The notes below the pieces were generated by a model that searched no databases, had not been told where the DNA came from, and was given only the letters and a program-made list of their open reading frames with translations. The position numbers and the translations under genes were made by a program. Shown here piece by piece: positions 43,773-52,329 of a DNA stretch of 64,000 nucleotides. Each line of letters opens with the position of its first letter. Position 1 is the stretch's first letter. Source of the stretch: Actinomyces sp. AC-20-1 (lineage in GTDB: Bacteria; Actinomycetota; Actinomycetes; Actinomycetales; Actinomycetaceae); assembly GCF_023369555.1 (NCBI RefSeq), contig NZ_JACJVC010000013.1, forward strand, positions 1 to 64,000, read 5' to 3'.

Positions 43773-45059
43773 TCAGAACGCCTCGTCCCAGGCCTGCTGG
43801 GTGTTGCTCAGCATCGTGTCGACGTCGATGTCGCCACTGAGGTAGGCCTGGAACTGCTCCTCGAAGTCGCGCATGAGCGTCTCCGAGACGGGCAGGCCGA
43901 CGAACTCGTTGGCGGGTGTGCCAGCGGACCAGATCTCGAAGGCCTTCTTGAGGACCTCATCGCTGTTGACATAGTCGGGCGTGGCGGCCGTGTTACCGGG
44001 GAAGGCCTTGGCGTCGTTGGACAGTGAGGCGTTGACCTCGGCGGACATGAGGAACTGGACGAGCTTCCAGGCCTCGGCAGGGTGGTCGGTCGAGCCCGAG
44101 ACCCCGATCCCCCAGGAGGCGTAGGGCATGCCTCGTTCGCCGCTGTACCCTGCGACGGCGGGCAGGGCCGAGATGTCGAAAGCAAGGTCGGGGTTGCCCT
44201 CGCGGATCGTGTGGACGTGGGCAAGGGAGTCGATCATGAGTCCGACGCGTCCGTTGGTGAAGTCCTCGACCTTGTCCTGCTCCTTCATGGTGAAGGCACC
44301 GGGTGAGACGACGTCTGCGTCCCACAGCCGCTTGATGAACTCGCAGGCGCTCTTGACGTCGTTGTTGCCGACGAGGTTGGGTTTGCCGTCGTCGGTGAGC
44401 ATGGAGCCGCCCGAGGCCCAGACCCAGGACATGATGTCGTTCTGGGCCCCATTGGGGGCCTCGAGGGACAGGGGAAGCGCCCATCCGGAGACGTCGGAGG
44501 AGGTGGCGGCGACCGCCTTGGCCGCCTCCTCGAACTCCTCGCGGGTCGATGGCATCTGCGTGACTCCGGCGCTCTCCAGCAGGCCCATGTTGGCGAACAT
44601 GGGGTAGACGAAGTTGACGACGGGGATCATGTAGGTGGCGCCGTCGATCTTGATCTGGCTGGCCAGCTCACTGTCGTCGTAGCCCTGCTCGGCCATGAGC
44701 GCCGTGAGGTCGGCGATGGCGCCCTGCTTGGCGAAGTCGCTCACCCAGGCGCCGTCCAGGCCCACGATGTCTGGCATCGTCCGGGCGGCGGCACCTGCGA
44801 CGAGCTGCTCCTTGGTGGAGGCGTAGGGACCTGACAGCAGCTTGACCTTGATGCCGGGGTTCTCCCGCTCGAACTGGTCCATGAGGGCGCGGAAGGTGCC
44901 CTCGGGCAGCTCGGGCTCCCACCACTGGGTGAACTCGAGGGTGACATCGCCGTCTCCCTCTCCCTCGGAGCCGCCGCCCGCGCAGCCCGCCAGGCCGAGT
45001 GCAGCCAGGGCGGACGCGGCCGCCGCCATCTTCCCGAATTCACGCCTGCGAAGTTCCAT
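43773..45059 (-). CDS. Carbohydrate-binding lipoprotein of an ABC transporter (SBP family 1)
   Basis: The 428-residue protein starts with a twin-arginine-like export motif (RRREFGK) and a lipobox LGLAGC with the lipid-modified Cys near residue 26. A Gly/Glu/Asp linker and a CUT1-type solute-binding domain follow (VTLEFTQWWEPELPEGTFRALM to the C-terminus). The aromatic-rich stretches (FTQWWE, MSWVWASGG) fit a sugar-ring binding site. GGAG precedes the ATG at 45059. First gene of a five-gene operon with two permeases, aldolase and kinase. The ligand is unknown. Confidence 0.93.
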   Translation of the reverse strand: MELRRREFGKMAAAASALAALGLAGCAGGGSEGEGDGDVTLEFTQWWEPELPEGTFRALMDQFERENPGIKVKLLSGPYASTKEQLVAGAAARTMPDIVGLDGAWVSDFAKQGAIADLTALMAEQGYDDSELASQIKIDGATYMIPVVNFVYPMFANMGLLESAGVTQMPSTREEFEEAAKAVAATSSDVSGWALPLSLEAPNGAQNDIMSWVWASGGSMLTDDGKPNLVGNNDVKSACEFIKRLWDADVVSPGAFTMKEQDKVEDFTNGRVGLMIDSLAHVHTIREGNPDLAFDISALPAVAGYSGERGMPYASWGIGVSGSTDHPAEAWKLVQFLMSAEVNASLSNDAKAFPGNTAATPDYVNSDEVLKKAFEIWSAGTPANEFVGLPVSETLMRDFEEQFQAYLSGDIDVDTMLSNTQQAWDEAF

Positions 45060-45132
45060 GGTTCACTCCATCGTCATTGATATGAGCTGCGTCATCGTGC
45101 CGTTTCCTACGTGTTTCTGACGCCTGACACGA

Positions 45133-45162
45133 AGGATAATGCGCTTTTATGCGTCTTGTCTA
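45133..45162 (-). promoter_or_regulatory. Promoter and DeoR-type repeat of the sugar operon
   Basis: On the minus strand TAGACA (-35, 45157-45162) and TATCCT (-10, 45133-45138) are 18 bp apart. The spacer holds the direct repeat CGCAT-AAAAG-CGCAT, with 10-bp spacing, an ideal repressor position. The area is clearly less GC-rich than its surroundings. Confidence 0.65.
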
Positions 45163-45174
45163 GAGGCAAAAGAA

Positions 45175-45192
45175 GTAACGAAACCGTAACGA
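45175..45192. promoter_or_regulatory. Direct repeat GTAACGA x2 in the divergent region
   Basis: GTAACGA occurs at 45175 and again at 45186, 11 bp apart, between the two divergent promoters. It is a second possible regulator site. Confidence 0.35.
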
Positions 45193-45217
45193 CCCGACTG
45201 CAGCCGCATGACGCCCT

Positions 45218-45223
45218 TATGCT
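45218..45223 (+). promoter_or_regulatory. -10 hexamer TATGCT for the DeoR gene
   Basis: TATGCT is followed by 6 nt (GAGGCC) and the ATG at 45230. Confidence 0.55.
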
Positions 45224-45229
45224 GAGGCC

Positions 45230-46036
45230 ATGAACGACGCAGCCTCCCGCCTCCCCGCCAGTCGCAAGGCGGAGGTCGCGGCCTTCGTCAACCGCCTCGG
45301 ACAGGTCACCGTCTCAGCACTGGCCGAGCGCTTCGGCGTCTCCGCGGACACCATCAGACGCGACCTCGACCAGCTCGACTCCGATGGTCAGCTCATCCGC
45401 ACGCACGGGGGTGCCATGTCCACCTCCGCGGTCCCCTGGCACGACACCAGTCTCGACGACCGCTCACGCCTCCAGGCCGCCCAGAAGGACGTCATCGGCC
45501 GCCTCACCTCGGACCTCGTCGTCGACGGCAACGTCCTGTTCATCAACGGTGGCACCACCACACTCGCGCTCGTCCCCCACATCACCGAGCGCCGCGAGCT
45601 CATCATCGCCACGAACAACCTGTCGCTGCCGCCCCTGCTCAACGACGAGATCTGCCGCGACCTGTACGTGATCGGCGGCCACGTGCGGATCTCCGGGCTC
45701 GTGACCGTCGGCCCCGTCTCCTTCTTCTCGCCGATCTCCGACGCCGAGAACGAGATCCACGTCGACCTCGCCATCATCGGGGTCGGTGCCGTCGACACCG
45801 AGGGCGTGTCCACCTCCAACCTCGACGAGGCGGCCATGCTCAGCCAGATGGCGCGACGCGCCCAGCGCGTCGCGATCCTCGCTGACACCACCAAGCACAA
45901 CCGCAGGCTCTTCGCCTCGGTGTGCGACTGGTCCCACGTCAACTACCTCGTCACCAACGACCGCCCCTCCGGGGAGCTCGCCGAGGCTCTGAGCGACGCT
46001 GGCGTCGAGGTCCTCGCGCCCACCCAACAGAACTGA
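45230..46036 (+). CDS. DeoR/GlpR-family transcriptional regulator
   Basis: The 268-residue protein has an N-terminal HTH (VTVSALAERFGVSADTIRRDLDQL) and the DeoR sensor domain (about 80-250) with INGGTTTLALVPHI and VDLAIIGVGAV. Such proteins are released from DNA by sugar phosphates. It diverges from the transporter operon across a 170-bp region with direct repeats, and its own gene leads an operon with the isomerase and mutarotase. It therefore most likely represses both until a phosphorylated intermediate appears. The start fits a leaderless -10. Confidence 0.92.
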   Translation: MNDAASRLPASRKAEVAAFVNRLGQVTVSALAERFGVSADTIRRDLDQLDSDGQLIRTHGGAMSTSAVPWHDTSLDDRSRLQAAQKDVIGRLTSDLVVDGNVLFINGGTTTLALVPHITERRELIIATNNLSLPPLLNDEICRDLYVIGGHVRISGLVTVGPVSFFSPISDAENEIHVDLAIIGVGAVDTEGVSTSNLDEAAMLSQMARRAQRVAILADTTKHNRRLFASVCDWSHVNYLVTNDRPSGELAEALSDAGVEVLAPTQQN

Positions 46037-46049
46037 CACGGGAGACCCC

Positions 46050-47270
46050 ATGACCTCCGACTCCATCCGGCCGCTGTTCGACGCCGAGGCCCGCGCCCTG
46101 CTCGATTTCGGTAAGCAGTCGCGCACCGGGGCCGGCTTCGGCTGGCTCAATGACGACGGCGAGCTCACCCCCTCCCAGGGCGTCCAGCTGTGGATCACCG
46201 GGCGCATGACCCACTGCTTCGCGCTCGGGCACCTGCTCGGCGACGCGGACGGCCTGCCCCTCGCCGCACACGGTGTCGCCGCCCTCCTCGACGGCCCCCT
46301 GCACGCGGTCGACCGTGACGCCTGGTTCTCGCGCGTCGAGATCGACGGCACACCCGCTGACGGGGCACTCGTCTCCTACGACCACAGCTTTGTCATCCTC
46401 GCTGCTGCCTCCGCGCTGCTGGCCGGTGTCCCGCGCGCCGACGAGCTGCTCGACGCCGCTCTGGCGACCTTCGAGCGGCTGTGGTGGGACGAGGGGCTCG
46501 GCATGGTCGTCGACGCCCGCGACCCTCACACCCTCACGACCGACCCTTACCGAGGCGCCAACGCCAACATGCACACGGTCGAGGCCCTCCTGGCCGCCTA
46601 CGCCGCCACCCGGGAGACCCTGCACCTCAAGCGGGCCGCACGCATCACCCGTCGCATCGCGGAGGCCTTCACCAGCCACAGCTTCCGCCTGCCCGAGCAC
46701 TTCGACGAGTCCTGGACCGCCCAGCTCGACTACAACCGGGACATCCCCGCGGACGCCTTCAGGCCCTTCGGCTCAACGATCGGCCACTGGCTCGAGTGGT
46801 CGCGGCTCATGGTCCAGCTGCGCACGGCCTGCGAGAGCGAGGGCATCGAGACCCCTGCCTCCCTGGCCGTGATCCCGCAGCACATGTACCGCCGTGCGCT
46901 CCAGGAGGGCTGGGGCCCCGACGGCGAGCCCGGCTTCGTGTACACCGTCGACTTCGACGGGCGCCCCGTGGTGCACCAGCGCATGTACTGGGTGCTGTGC
47001 GAGGCCATCGGTGCCGCCGAGACCCTGCGTCATGTCACTGCGGACCCCTCCTACGACCTCGATGTCAACGGGTTCTGGGACTGGGCCCGCACCTACCTCA
47101 TCGAGCGGCCCGGCCAGTGGCGCGAGGAGCTCGACGCCACCAACCAGCCCGCCTGCGGCACATGGTCCGGTAAACCGGACATCTACCACGCCCTGCAGGC
47201 CATGCTCATCGGCGCGTTGCCCGTCACGCCCTCCTTCGCCACCGGCCTGATGGCCGCGCGCACGAGCTGA
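46050..47270 (+). CDS. yihS: YihS-type aldose-ketose isomerase (AGE superfamily)
   Basis: The 406-residue (alpha/alpha)6-barrel protein aligns by motif to E. coli YihS along its whole length. The five residues known for YihS catalysis and binding have close counterparts: Arg52 (YihS Arg55), His175 (His176), His246 (His248), Glu249 (Glu251) and His380 (His383). Further shared blocks are GFGWL, LWITGRM, YRGANANMH, GFVYTVDFDG and GKPDIYH. YihS isomerises sulfoquinovose to sulfofructose and also mannose to fructose, so the substrate here could be either type. GGGAGA precedes the ATG 13 nt after the regulator gene. The choice between substrates needs structure or assays. Confidence 0.85.
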   Translation: MTSDSIRPLFDAEARALLDFGKQSRTGAGFGWLNDDGELTPSQGVQLWITGRMTHCFALGHLLGDADGLPLAAHGVAALLDGPLHAVDRDAWFSRVEIDGTPADGALVSYDHSFVILAAASALLAGVPRADELLDAALATFERLWWDEGLGMVVDARDPHTLTTDPYRGANANMHTVEALLAAYAATRETLHLKRAARITRRIAEAFTSHSFRLPEHFDESWTAQLDYNRDIPADAFRPFGSTIGHWLEWSRLMVQLRTACESEGIETPASLAVIPQHMYRRALQEGWGPDGEPGFVYTVDFDGRPVVHQRMYWVLCEAIGAAETLRHVTADPSYDLDVNGFWDWARTYLIERPGQWREELDATNQPACGTWSGKPDIYHALQAMLIGALPVTPSFATGLMAARTS

Positions 47271-47276
47271 CGAGCC

Positions 47277-48263
47277 ATGGCCCCACCCGACCTCGTCATC
47301 CACCGCGCCACCACCGCAGTCACCATCGCCACCACGGGTGCCATGGTCACCTTCACGGTCACCAGGGCGGACGGCGGCGTCATGGACCCGCTTTTTCGTC
47401 CCCACTGGACCCAGGCACCCGGAGACCCGCTGCTGGGGCACATGCGCGGCGACTTCCTGTGCGTCCCCTTCGGCATGCAGCCGGACCCGCAACGGCTGCC
47501 TGAGCCGTGGCGGGCCCATGCCGGCTCCCCGACCGCCTGGCCGCACGGCTACGCCGCCGCCCACGAGTGGCAGGTCGTCGCCGCCACCGACAGCCGGGCC
47601 CACCTGGCCCTGAAGTACCCGCAGGAGGACGACGTCGCCTCCGTGACGTGCCTCGTCGTCGCCCTGGAGGACGGCATCGAGGTCACCGACACCATCACCG
47701 TCCGGCGTGCCGCACGGCTCCCACTCGGCCTGCACCCGATCCTGCGGCTGCCCACCGAGGTGGGTGCCGCCCGCCTCGTCCTGCCGGGCGCCCGCTCGCT
47801 ACGGACCCAGCCCGTCCCACCCGAGCCAAGCTCCCTGCTCAAAGCAGGGGCTGTCTTCCACGACCTGGCCGCGGCCCCGCTCGCAGCCGGCGGAACCGAC
47901 GACCTCACTCACCTGCCCCTGGCCGGCGCGAGAGAGGAGATCATTCTGATCGATTCTCCCGCCGAGCCGCTCATCAGGCTCATCAACGAGGCCGAGCGCT
48001 ACGAGGTGAGCGTCGAGTGGGACGCGAGGCACCTGCGTTCCTGCATGCTCTGGGTCTCCAACCGCGGACGCCCCTTCGCCCCCTGGGACGGACGAAACAC
48101 CTGCCTCGGTGTCGAACCGGTCACCGCGGCATTCGACTACGGGACCGCGATCAGCCGAGCCGACAACCCGCTCACGCAGGACGGGATCGCCACCACCGCC
48201 ACGATCTCTCCTGCGCGGCCAGTGGTGCTACGACACCGGATCCGGGTCACGCCACTGCCCTGA
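47277..48263 (+). CDS. Aldose 1-epimerase-like (mutarotase superfamily) protein
   Basis: The 328-residue protein looks like a galactose-mutarotase-fold enzyme. Indicators are GDFLCVPFGMQPD in the N-terminal part, LGLHPILRLP in the middle with a possible catalytic His, and CLGVEPVTAAFDYG near the C-terminus with a likely catalytic Glu. Similar proteins accompany sugar isomerases and supply the right anomer, as YihR does for sulfoquinovose. It begins 6 nt after the yihS stop codon with a poor ribosome site, so coupling is likely. The sequence is diverged and the exact sugar is unknown. Confidence 0.75.
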   Translation: MAPPDLVIHRATTAVTIATTGAMVTFTVTRADGGVMDPLFRPHWTQAPGDPLLGHMRGDFLCVPFGMQPDPQRLPEPWRAHAGSPTAWPHGYAAAHEWQVVAATDSRAHLALKYPQEDDVASVTCLVVALEDGIEVTDTITVRRAARLPLGLHPILRLPTEVGAARLVLPGARSLRTQPVPPEPSSLLKAGAVFHDLAAAPLAAGGTDDLTHLPLAGAREEIILIDSPAEPLIRLINEAERYEVSVEWDARHLRSCMLWVSNRGRPFAPWDGRNTCLGVEPVTAAFDYGTAISRADNPLTQDGIATTATISPARPVVLRHRIRVTPLP

Positions 48264-48275
48264 GCACCAGCGTCT

Positions 48276-48377
48276 TCTGAGGGCACTCAGGCCCTGCGCC
48301 GTCTGAGGGTCCTCAGGCTCCGGCGTTGTCTGAGGGTGCTCAGGCCCTGCACCTTCTGAGAGTGCTCAGGCTCCGAG
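48276..48377. repeat. Four tandem 26-27 bp repeats, each with a CTGAG...CTCAG hairpin
   Basis: Units start at 48276, 48302, 48329 and 48355, each TCTGAGNNTNCTCAGG-like followed by a CCCTGC or CTCCGG spacer. The element lies between convergent genes. The last unit reaches into the end of the gene on the minus strand, whose TGA is within the hairpin. It may act as a terminator array or be a slipped-strand expansion. Confidence 0.8.
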
Positions 48378-49607
48378 CTCCTCGGCGACCAGGGCCATCT
48401 CCTCGTCCGCCCGGCGCCGCAGCTCCTTGTGCCGCGCCCAGGACGCCATCGACAGCTCCACCACCGCGTCGGCCACGATCATCGCGCCGAGCGTCACCAT
48501 GCCCACGGAGACGTGCCCCGTGCGCTGGCGCCGCTGCACGCCCTTGCCGATGACCATGCCGCCGAGGGCCGCCTCGAGGGCCACGAGGCCGCGCACCAGC
48601 CACGGCCTCTCCGTCACCGTGTAGACGTAGGACTGCCACAGAGCCGATCCCGGGGTCTGCGGGTCGCGCAGCATGAGCCCCACCGAGCGGCCCACCGCGT
48701 TCGACAGGCCCCGCGGCTCGTGCACCACCGCACCCGGCACCTCCGCCGGCGCCAGGCGGCCCGTCAGCACCGCCTCCACCCACTCGGGCAGCCCCAGCGC
48801 ACCGATCATCGCGGCCATGCCCGCCGCGCCCTCCGTGGACAGCGAGGCCGTGGCCGCCTCCAGGTCCGCGCCAGGCACCGCCTCGGCGATGGCCGTCGCG
48901 TCCGTGGAGTCCGTCAGCAGCTCCTCCACGAGGTGGCGCAGCGCCGGGCCCGGCTCGGAGACCGAGCCCCACACGTAGCGGGAGGTCATGGCCCACGAGT
49001 AGACGGCGTCGTCCTCGATCTCGTCGGTCGTCACCGCCCGCACCGTCATGTCGCCGTCGCCGGCGGTGAGGACGAGGGCCGGCAGCGACTCCTCGTCCCA
49101 GCCGAAGGCGCCCAGGCCGGGGCCCTCCCCCGTGGACATGACGATGCGGCGGTCGATGCCGGGCACGGAGGCCACGGTCAGCGGCCGCTCGAGCAGCGTC
49201 GCCTGCAGCGGCACCGTGTAAGCGCTCAGCGGGGAGACCACCACCGTGCGGGTGGACTCCGACGCCCCCGAGGGCACCTCGGGCAGCGCCACGTCGTCGG
49301 GAAGGGCGTTGAAGGAGGCCGGGCCGATGGTGACGTCGGCACCCAGCTCGCGGGCCACCTGCTCCGCCAGCTCGGACACGCCCGTGCCCGGCACGACCCC
49401 GCCGCGTGACGGCGGCGTCACGGCCACGCGCCCCTCGGCGTCGGTCAGCAGCGCCAGGCCCACGAGGTGCGTGGTCGAGGGGTACCACTCGGTGCGGGCG
49501 ACGACGCCGTGCCCGCTGAGGCAGGCGGCGACCTCGTCCGGGGTGGTCCCCGGGGCGATGAGCACGCCCTCCGTGCGGTTCCAGCGCTGGGAAGCGTCCT
49601 GTGCCAT
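48366..49607 (-). CDS. Hypothetical protein, putative membrane-associated C-terminus
   Basis: I do not recognise the family. The 413-residue protein has a soluble N-terminal two thirds with LAEQVARELGADVTIGPASFNALPDD and VVVSPLSAYTVPLQATLLERP. Near the C-terminus are two hydrophobic stretches (LVRGLVALEAALGGMVIGKG, then SVGMVTLGAMIVADAVVELSMA) that may be membrane or hydrophobic helices. CAGGAGG gives a good ribosome site at 49607. It sits alone between the sugar locus and rlmB. Codon use is normal for the region, so recent transfer is not indicated. Confidence 0.7.
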   Translation of the reverse strand: MAQDASQRWNRTEGVLIAPGTTPDEVAACLSGHGVVARTEWYPSTTHLVGLALLTDAEGRVAVTPPSRGGVVPGTGVSELAEQVARELGADVTIGPASFNALPDDVALPEVPSGASESTRTVVVSPLSAYTVPLQATLLERPLTVASVPGIDRRIVMSTGEGPGLGAFGWDEESLPALVLTAGDGDMTVRAVTTDEIEDDAVYSWAMTSRYVWGSVSEPGPALRHLVEELLTDSTDATAIAEAVPGADLEAATASLSTEGAAGMAAMIGALGLPEWVEAVLTGRLAPAEVPGAVVHEPRGLSNAVGRSVGLMLRDPQTPGSALWQSYVYTVTERPWLVRGLVALEAALGGMVIGKGVQRRQRTGHVSVGMVTLGAMIVADAVVELSMASWARHKELRRRADEEMALVAEELGA

Positions 49608-49713
49608 CTCTGGCCTCCTGTCAGTCAGGTGCGGCTTCTGGGGCCATTCTGTCAGCAACCGGCCCGCGGCGGCAGGACCTCGGCCCACTCACTGCCCGCC
49701 GGCGGTGGCCGGG

Positions 49714-50709
49714 TCAGGCCCGCTCGGCCTCCCGGCGGCGCAGCCGGTCCACCTCGTACAGGGCGATGCCGGTGGCGACGGCGGCGTTGAGGGACTCGAC
49801 GGTCCGCGAGATCGGGATCGAGGCGATGGCGTCGCAGGTCTCGCGCACGAGGCGCGACAGGCCCGCCCCCTCCGCGCCGGTGACGACGACGAGGGGCCCG
49901 TCGGCGAAGGTGAGGTCCTCGACGAGGGTGTCGCTGCCGCCGTCGAGCCCGACGACGAAGCAGCCCTCCTTCTTCAGCCGCTCGAGGGCGCGCACGAGGT
50001 TGGTCTCGCGCGCCACCGGCACGCGGGCGGCGGCCCCGGCGGAGACCTTCCAGACGGTGGCGTTGACGCCGACGGAGCGGCGCTCGGGAATGATGACGCC
50101 GTCGGCACCGAAGGCGCCGGCGGAGCGCAGGACCGCCCCGAGGTTGTGCGGGTCCGTCACCTGGTCGAGGGCGACGAGCAGGGGCGTGCGCCCGAGCTGG
50201 CGCGAGCGCTCGAGCAGGTCGAGGGCGGTGACGTACTCGTAGGCGGGCACCTCGATGGCGACCCCCTGGTGGACGGCGCCCTCCGTCAGGGCCTCGAGGT
50301 CGAGCTTGGTCGTCTCCAGGACGGGGGCGCCCAGGAGGGTCGCCCGGCGGATGACGGCGCCGAGGCGGTCGTCGGACTCGGCGGACACGGCCATGAAGAC
50401 GCGGCTGATCGGCGCGCCGGAGCGGGCGGCCTCGGCGACGGCGTTGCGCCCGCAGACGATCTCGTAGCCGGCGGGCACCTCGAAGCGGCGGCGGATCCTC
50501 TCCAGCTGCTTGGACCGCGTGGGCTGGGCGGCGCGGGCCTCGGCGCGGGCCTTCGCCCTGGCCTTGGGGTGGCCGACGCGGTCCTCCGCCTTCGGGGTGG
50601 GGCCCTTGCCCTCGAGGCCCTGGCGGCGGTTGCCGCCCGAGCCCTTGGTCGGTCCCTTCTTGCTTCCGGGGCGGCGCCTGGCGCCGGGGTACTGCTCGTT
50701 TCCTGCCAT
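49714..50709 (-). CDS. rlmB: 23S rRNA (guanosine-2'-O)-methyltransferase RlmB-like (SpoU family)
   Basis: The 331-residue protein has a basic N-terminal extension (about 1-70, rich in Lys, Arg, Gly) and a substrate-binding domain from YEIVCGRNAVAEAAR. The SPOUT methyltransferase domain has motif 1 TDPHNLGAVLRSAGAFGADGVII, motif 2 VVVTGAEGAGLSRLV and motif 3 IPISRTVESLNAAVATGIALYE, which form the knotted SAM site. RlmB methylates G2251 in the 23S P loop in E. coli. AAAGGA precedes the ATG. It follows cysS on the same strand with a 74-nt gap, a pairing common in actinobacteria. Confidence 0.92.
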   Translation of the reverse strand: MAGNEQYPGARRRPGSKKGPTKGSGGNRRQGLEGKGPTPKAEDRVGHPKARAKARAEARAAQPTRSKQLERIRRRFEVPAGYEIVCGRNAVAEAARSGAPISRVFMAVSAESDDRLGAVIRRATLLGAPVLETTKLDLEALTEGAVHQGVAIEVPAYEYVTALDLLERSRQLGRTPLLVALDQVTDPHNLGAVLRSAGAFGADGVIIPERRSVGVNATVWKVSAGAAARVPVARETNLVRALERLKKEGCFVVGLDGGSDTLVEDLTFADGPLVVVTGAEGAGLSRLVRETCDAIASIPISRTVESLNAAVATGIALYEVDRLRRREAERA

Positions 50710-50783
50710 GGTCTCGGTCCTTTCTGGGCCGGTGCTCGTGTCGTGGGCGGGAGGGCCCCGCGTGGTGCTGTGCGGCGCGCTGG

Positions 50784-52274
50784 TCAGGCCAGGTGCCAGC
50801 GGGCCCCGGAGGGCGAGTCCTCGACGACGACGCCGGCCTGCGCGAGCCGGTCGCGCAGGGCGTCGGCCCGGGCCCAGTCCTTGGCGGCCCGGGCCTCGGT
50901 CCGCTCCTGGACGAGGGCGGTGACGAGGTGGTCGAGGGCCTGCATGGCGGCGTCCTGCCCGCCTGAGGCGCCCGCGCCCAGGACGCGCTCGCGCCAGGGT
51001 GCGGCGAGCGGGTCGAGGCCGAGGACGTCGAGCTGGGAGCGCAGGTCCAGGGCGGTGCCGGCGACGGCAGCGGCGTCGGGCCGCGGGGCGGACAGGGCGG
51101 TGTTGAGGGCCTTGAGGGTGGCGTGGACGACGGCCATGGCGCCGGCCAGGTTGAGGTCCTCGTCCATGGCGGCGCTGAAGTCCTCGGGCAGGGGGCGGGC
51201 ACGCAGCTGCTCGGAGGGGAGGTCGACGTCGGTCCCCACCACCTCCATCGCCCGGACGAGCGCTCCGCTCAGGCGCTCCCACAGGGCGGCGGCCTCGGCC
51301 AGGCCCTCCTCGGAGAACTCGACGGTGGAGCGGTGGTGGACGGTGCCCAGGGCCAGGCGCAGGACGGCGGGGTCGTAGCGCTTGAGCAGCTCGGCCACCA
51401 CGAGGGAGTTGCCGAGGGACTTGCTCATCTTCTCGCCCTTGACCGTCACCCAGGCGTTGTGGACCCAGTGGCGGGCGAAGCCCCAGCCGGCGCCGTGGGA
51501 CTGGGCCTGCTCGTTCTCGTGGTGCGGGAATCGCAGGTCGATGCCGCCGCCGTGGACATCGAACTCCTCGCCGAGGAAGCGCCGGCTCATGGCGGAGCAC
51601 TCCAGGTGCCAGCCGGGCCGGCCCCGCCCCCAGGGGGCGTCCCAGGCGGCGTCGGCCGGCTCGGAGGGCTTGGCGCTCTTCCACAGGGCGAAGTCGCGCG
51701 GGTCGCGCTTGTCGGCCTCGACCTGCGCGTCGATCTGGGACTCGTCCTCGGTGGTGGCCAGGTCCTCCAGACGCTGGTTGGTGAGCGCGCCGTAGCCCGG
51801 CAGGGAGCGGACGTCGAAGTAGACGTTGCCGGCCTCGCCGACGTAGGCGTGGCCGGCGTCGAGCAGGCGCTGGACGAGCTCGACCTGCTCGGGGATGGTG
51901 CCGGTGGCACGGGGCTCGTAGGTGGGGGCGGAGACGCCGAGGGCGCGGTAGGCGGCGTCGAACTCGCGCTCGAAGCGCTGGGCCCAGGCCCACCACTCGA
52001 CCGGGGGGTCGGCGGCCGCGGACTTGGCGAGGATCTTGTCGTCGATGTCGGTGACGTTGCGGACCATGAGGACGCGCTGGCCCTGGCGCTCGAGCCAGCG
52101 GCGCATGACATCGAAGGCGATGCCGGAGCGCATGTGGCCGATGTGGGGGGACCCCTGGACAGTGGCACCGCACAGGTAGATCGCGACCTGGCCGGGGGTG
52201 ACGGTGGGGGCCAGGGGCACGACGGCGCGGGCGGCCGAGTCGTACAGGCGCAGGGTGGGGGCGGTGTCAGTCAC
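50784..52274 (-). CDS. cysS: Cysteinyl-tRNA synthetase
   Basis: The 496-residue class I synthetase has the zinc site Cys in [18 protein letters not shown], where PHIGHMRS is the HIGH motif, a further zinc ligand in [17 protein letters not shown], and KMSKSLGNS. It charges tRNA-Cys in the cytoplasm. The GTG start at 52274 fits a leaderless TAGTCT hexamer. It is upstream of rlmB on the same strand. Length is normal. Confidence 0.95.
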   Translation of the reverse strand: MTDTAPTLRLYDSAARAVVPLAPTVTPGQVAIYLCGATVQGSPHIGHMRSGIAFDVMRRWLERQGQRVLMVRNVTDIDDKILAKSAAADPPVEWWAWAQRFEREFDAAYRALGVSAPTYEPRATGTIPEQVELVQRLLDAGHAYVGEAGNVYFDVRSLPGYGALTNQRLEDLATTEDESQIDAQVEADKRDPRDFALWKSAKPSEPADAAWDAPWGRGRPGWHLECSAMSRRFLGEEFDVHGGGIDLRFPHHENEQAQSHGAGWGFARHWVHNAWVTVKGEKMSKSLGNSLVVAELLKRYDPAVLRLALGTVHHRSTVEFSEEGLAEAAALWERLSGALVRAMEVVGTDVDLPSEQLRARPLPEDFSAAMDEDLNLAGAMAVVHATLKALNTALSAPRPDAAAVAGTALDLRSQLDVLGLDPLAAPWRERVLGAGASGGQDAAMQALDHLVTALVQERTEARAAKDWARADALRDRLAQAGVVVEDSPSGARWHLA

Positions 52275-52280
52275 TGGCCC

Positions 52281-52286
52281 AGACTA
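52281..52286 (-). promoter_or_regulatory. -10 hexamer TAGTCT for cysS
   Basis: TAGTCT is followed by 6 nt (GGGCCA) and the GTG at 52274. Confidence 0.55.
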
Positions 52287-52329
52287 GTGGCTGGAAGGGG
52301 TCGCACTTCCCATGCTTTTCCCAGGTTGT

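Noticed and set aside
50710-52173. N-terminal extension of rlmB through the cysS gene
   Set aside because: It is the +1 shadow of cysS. The true rlmB start has a ribosome site at 50709.
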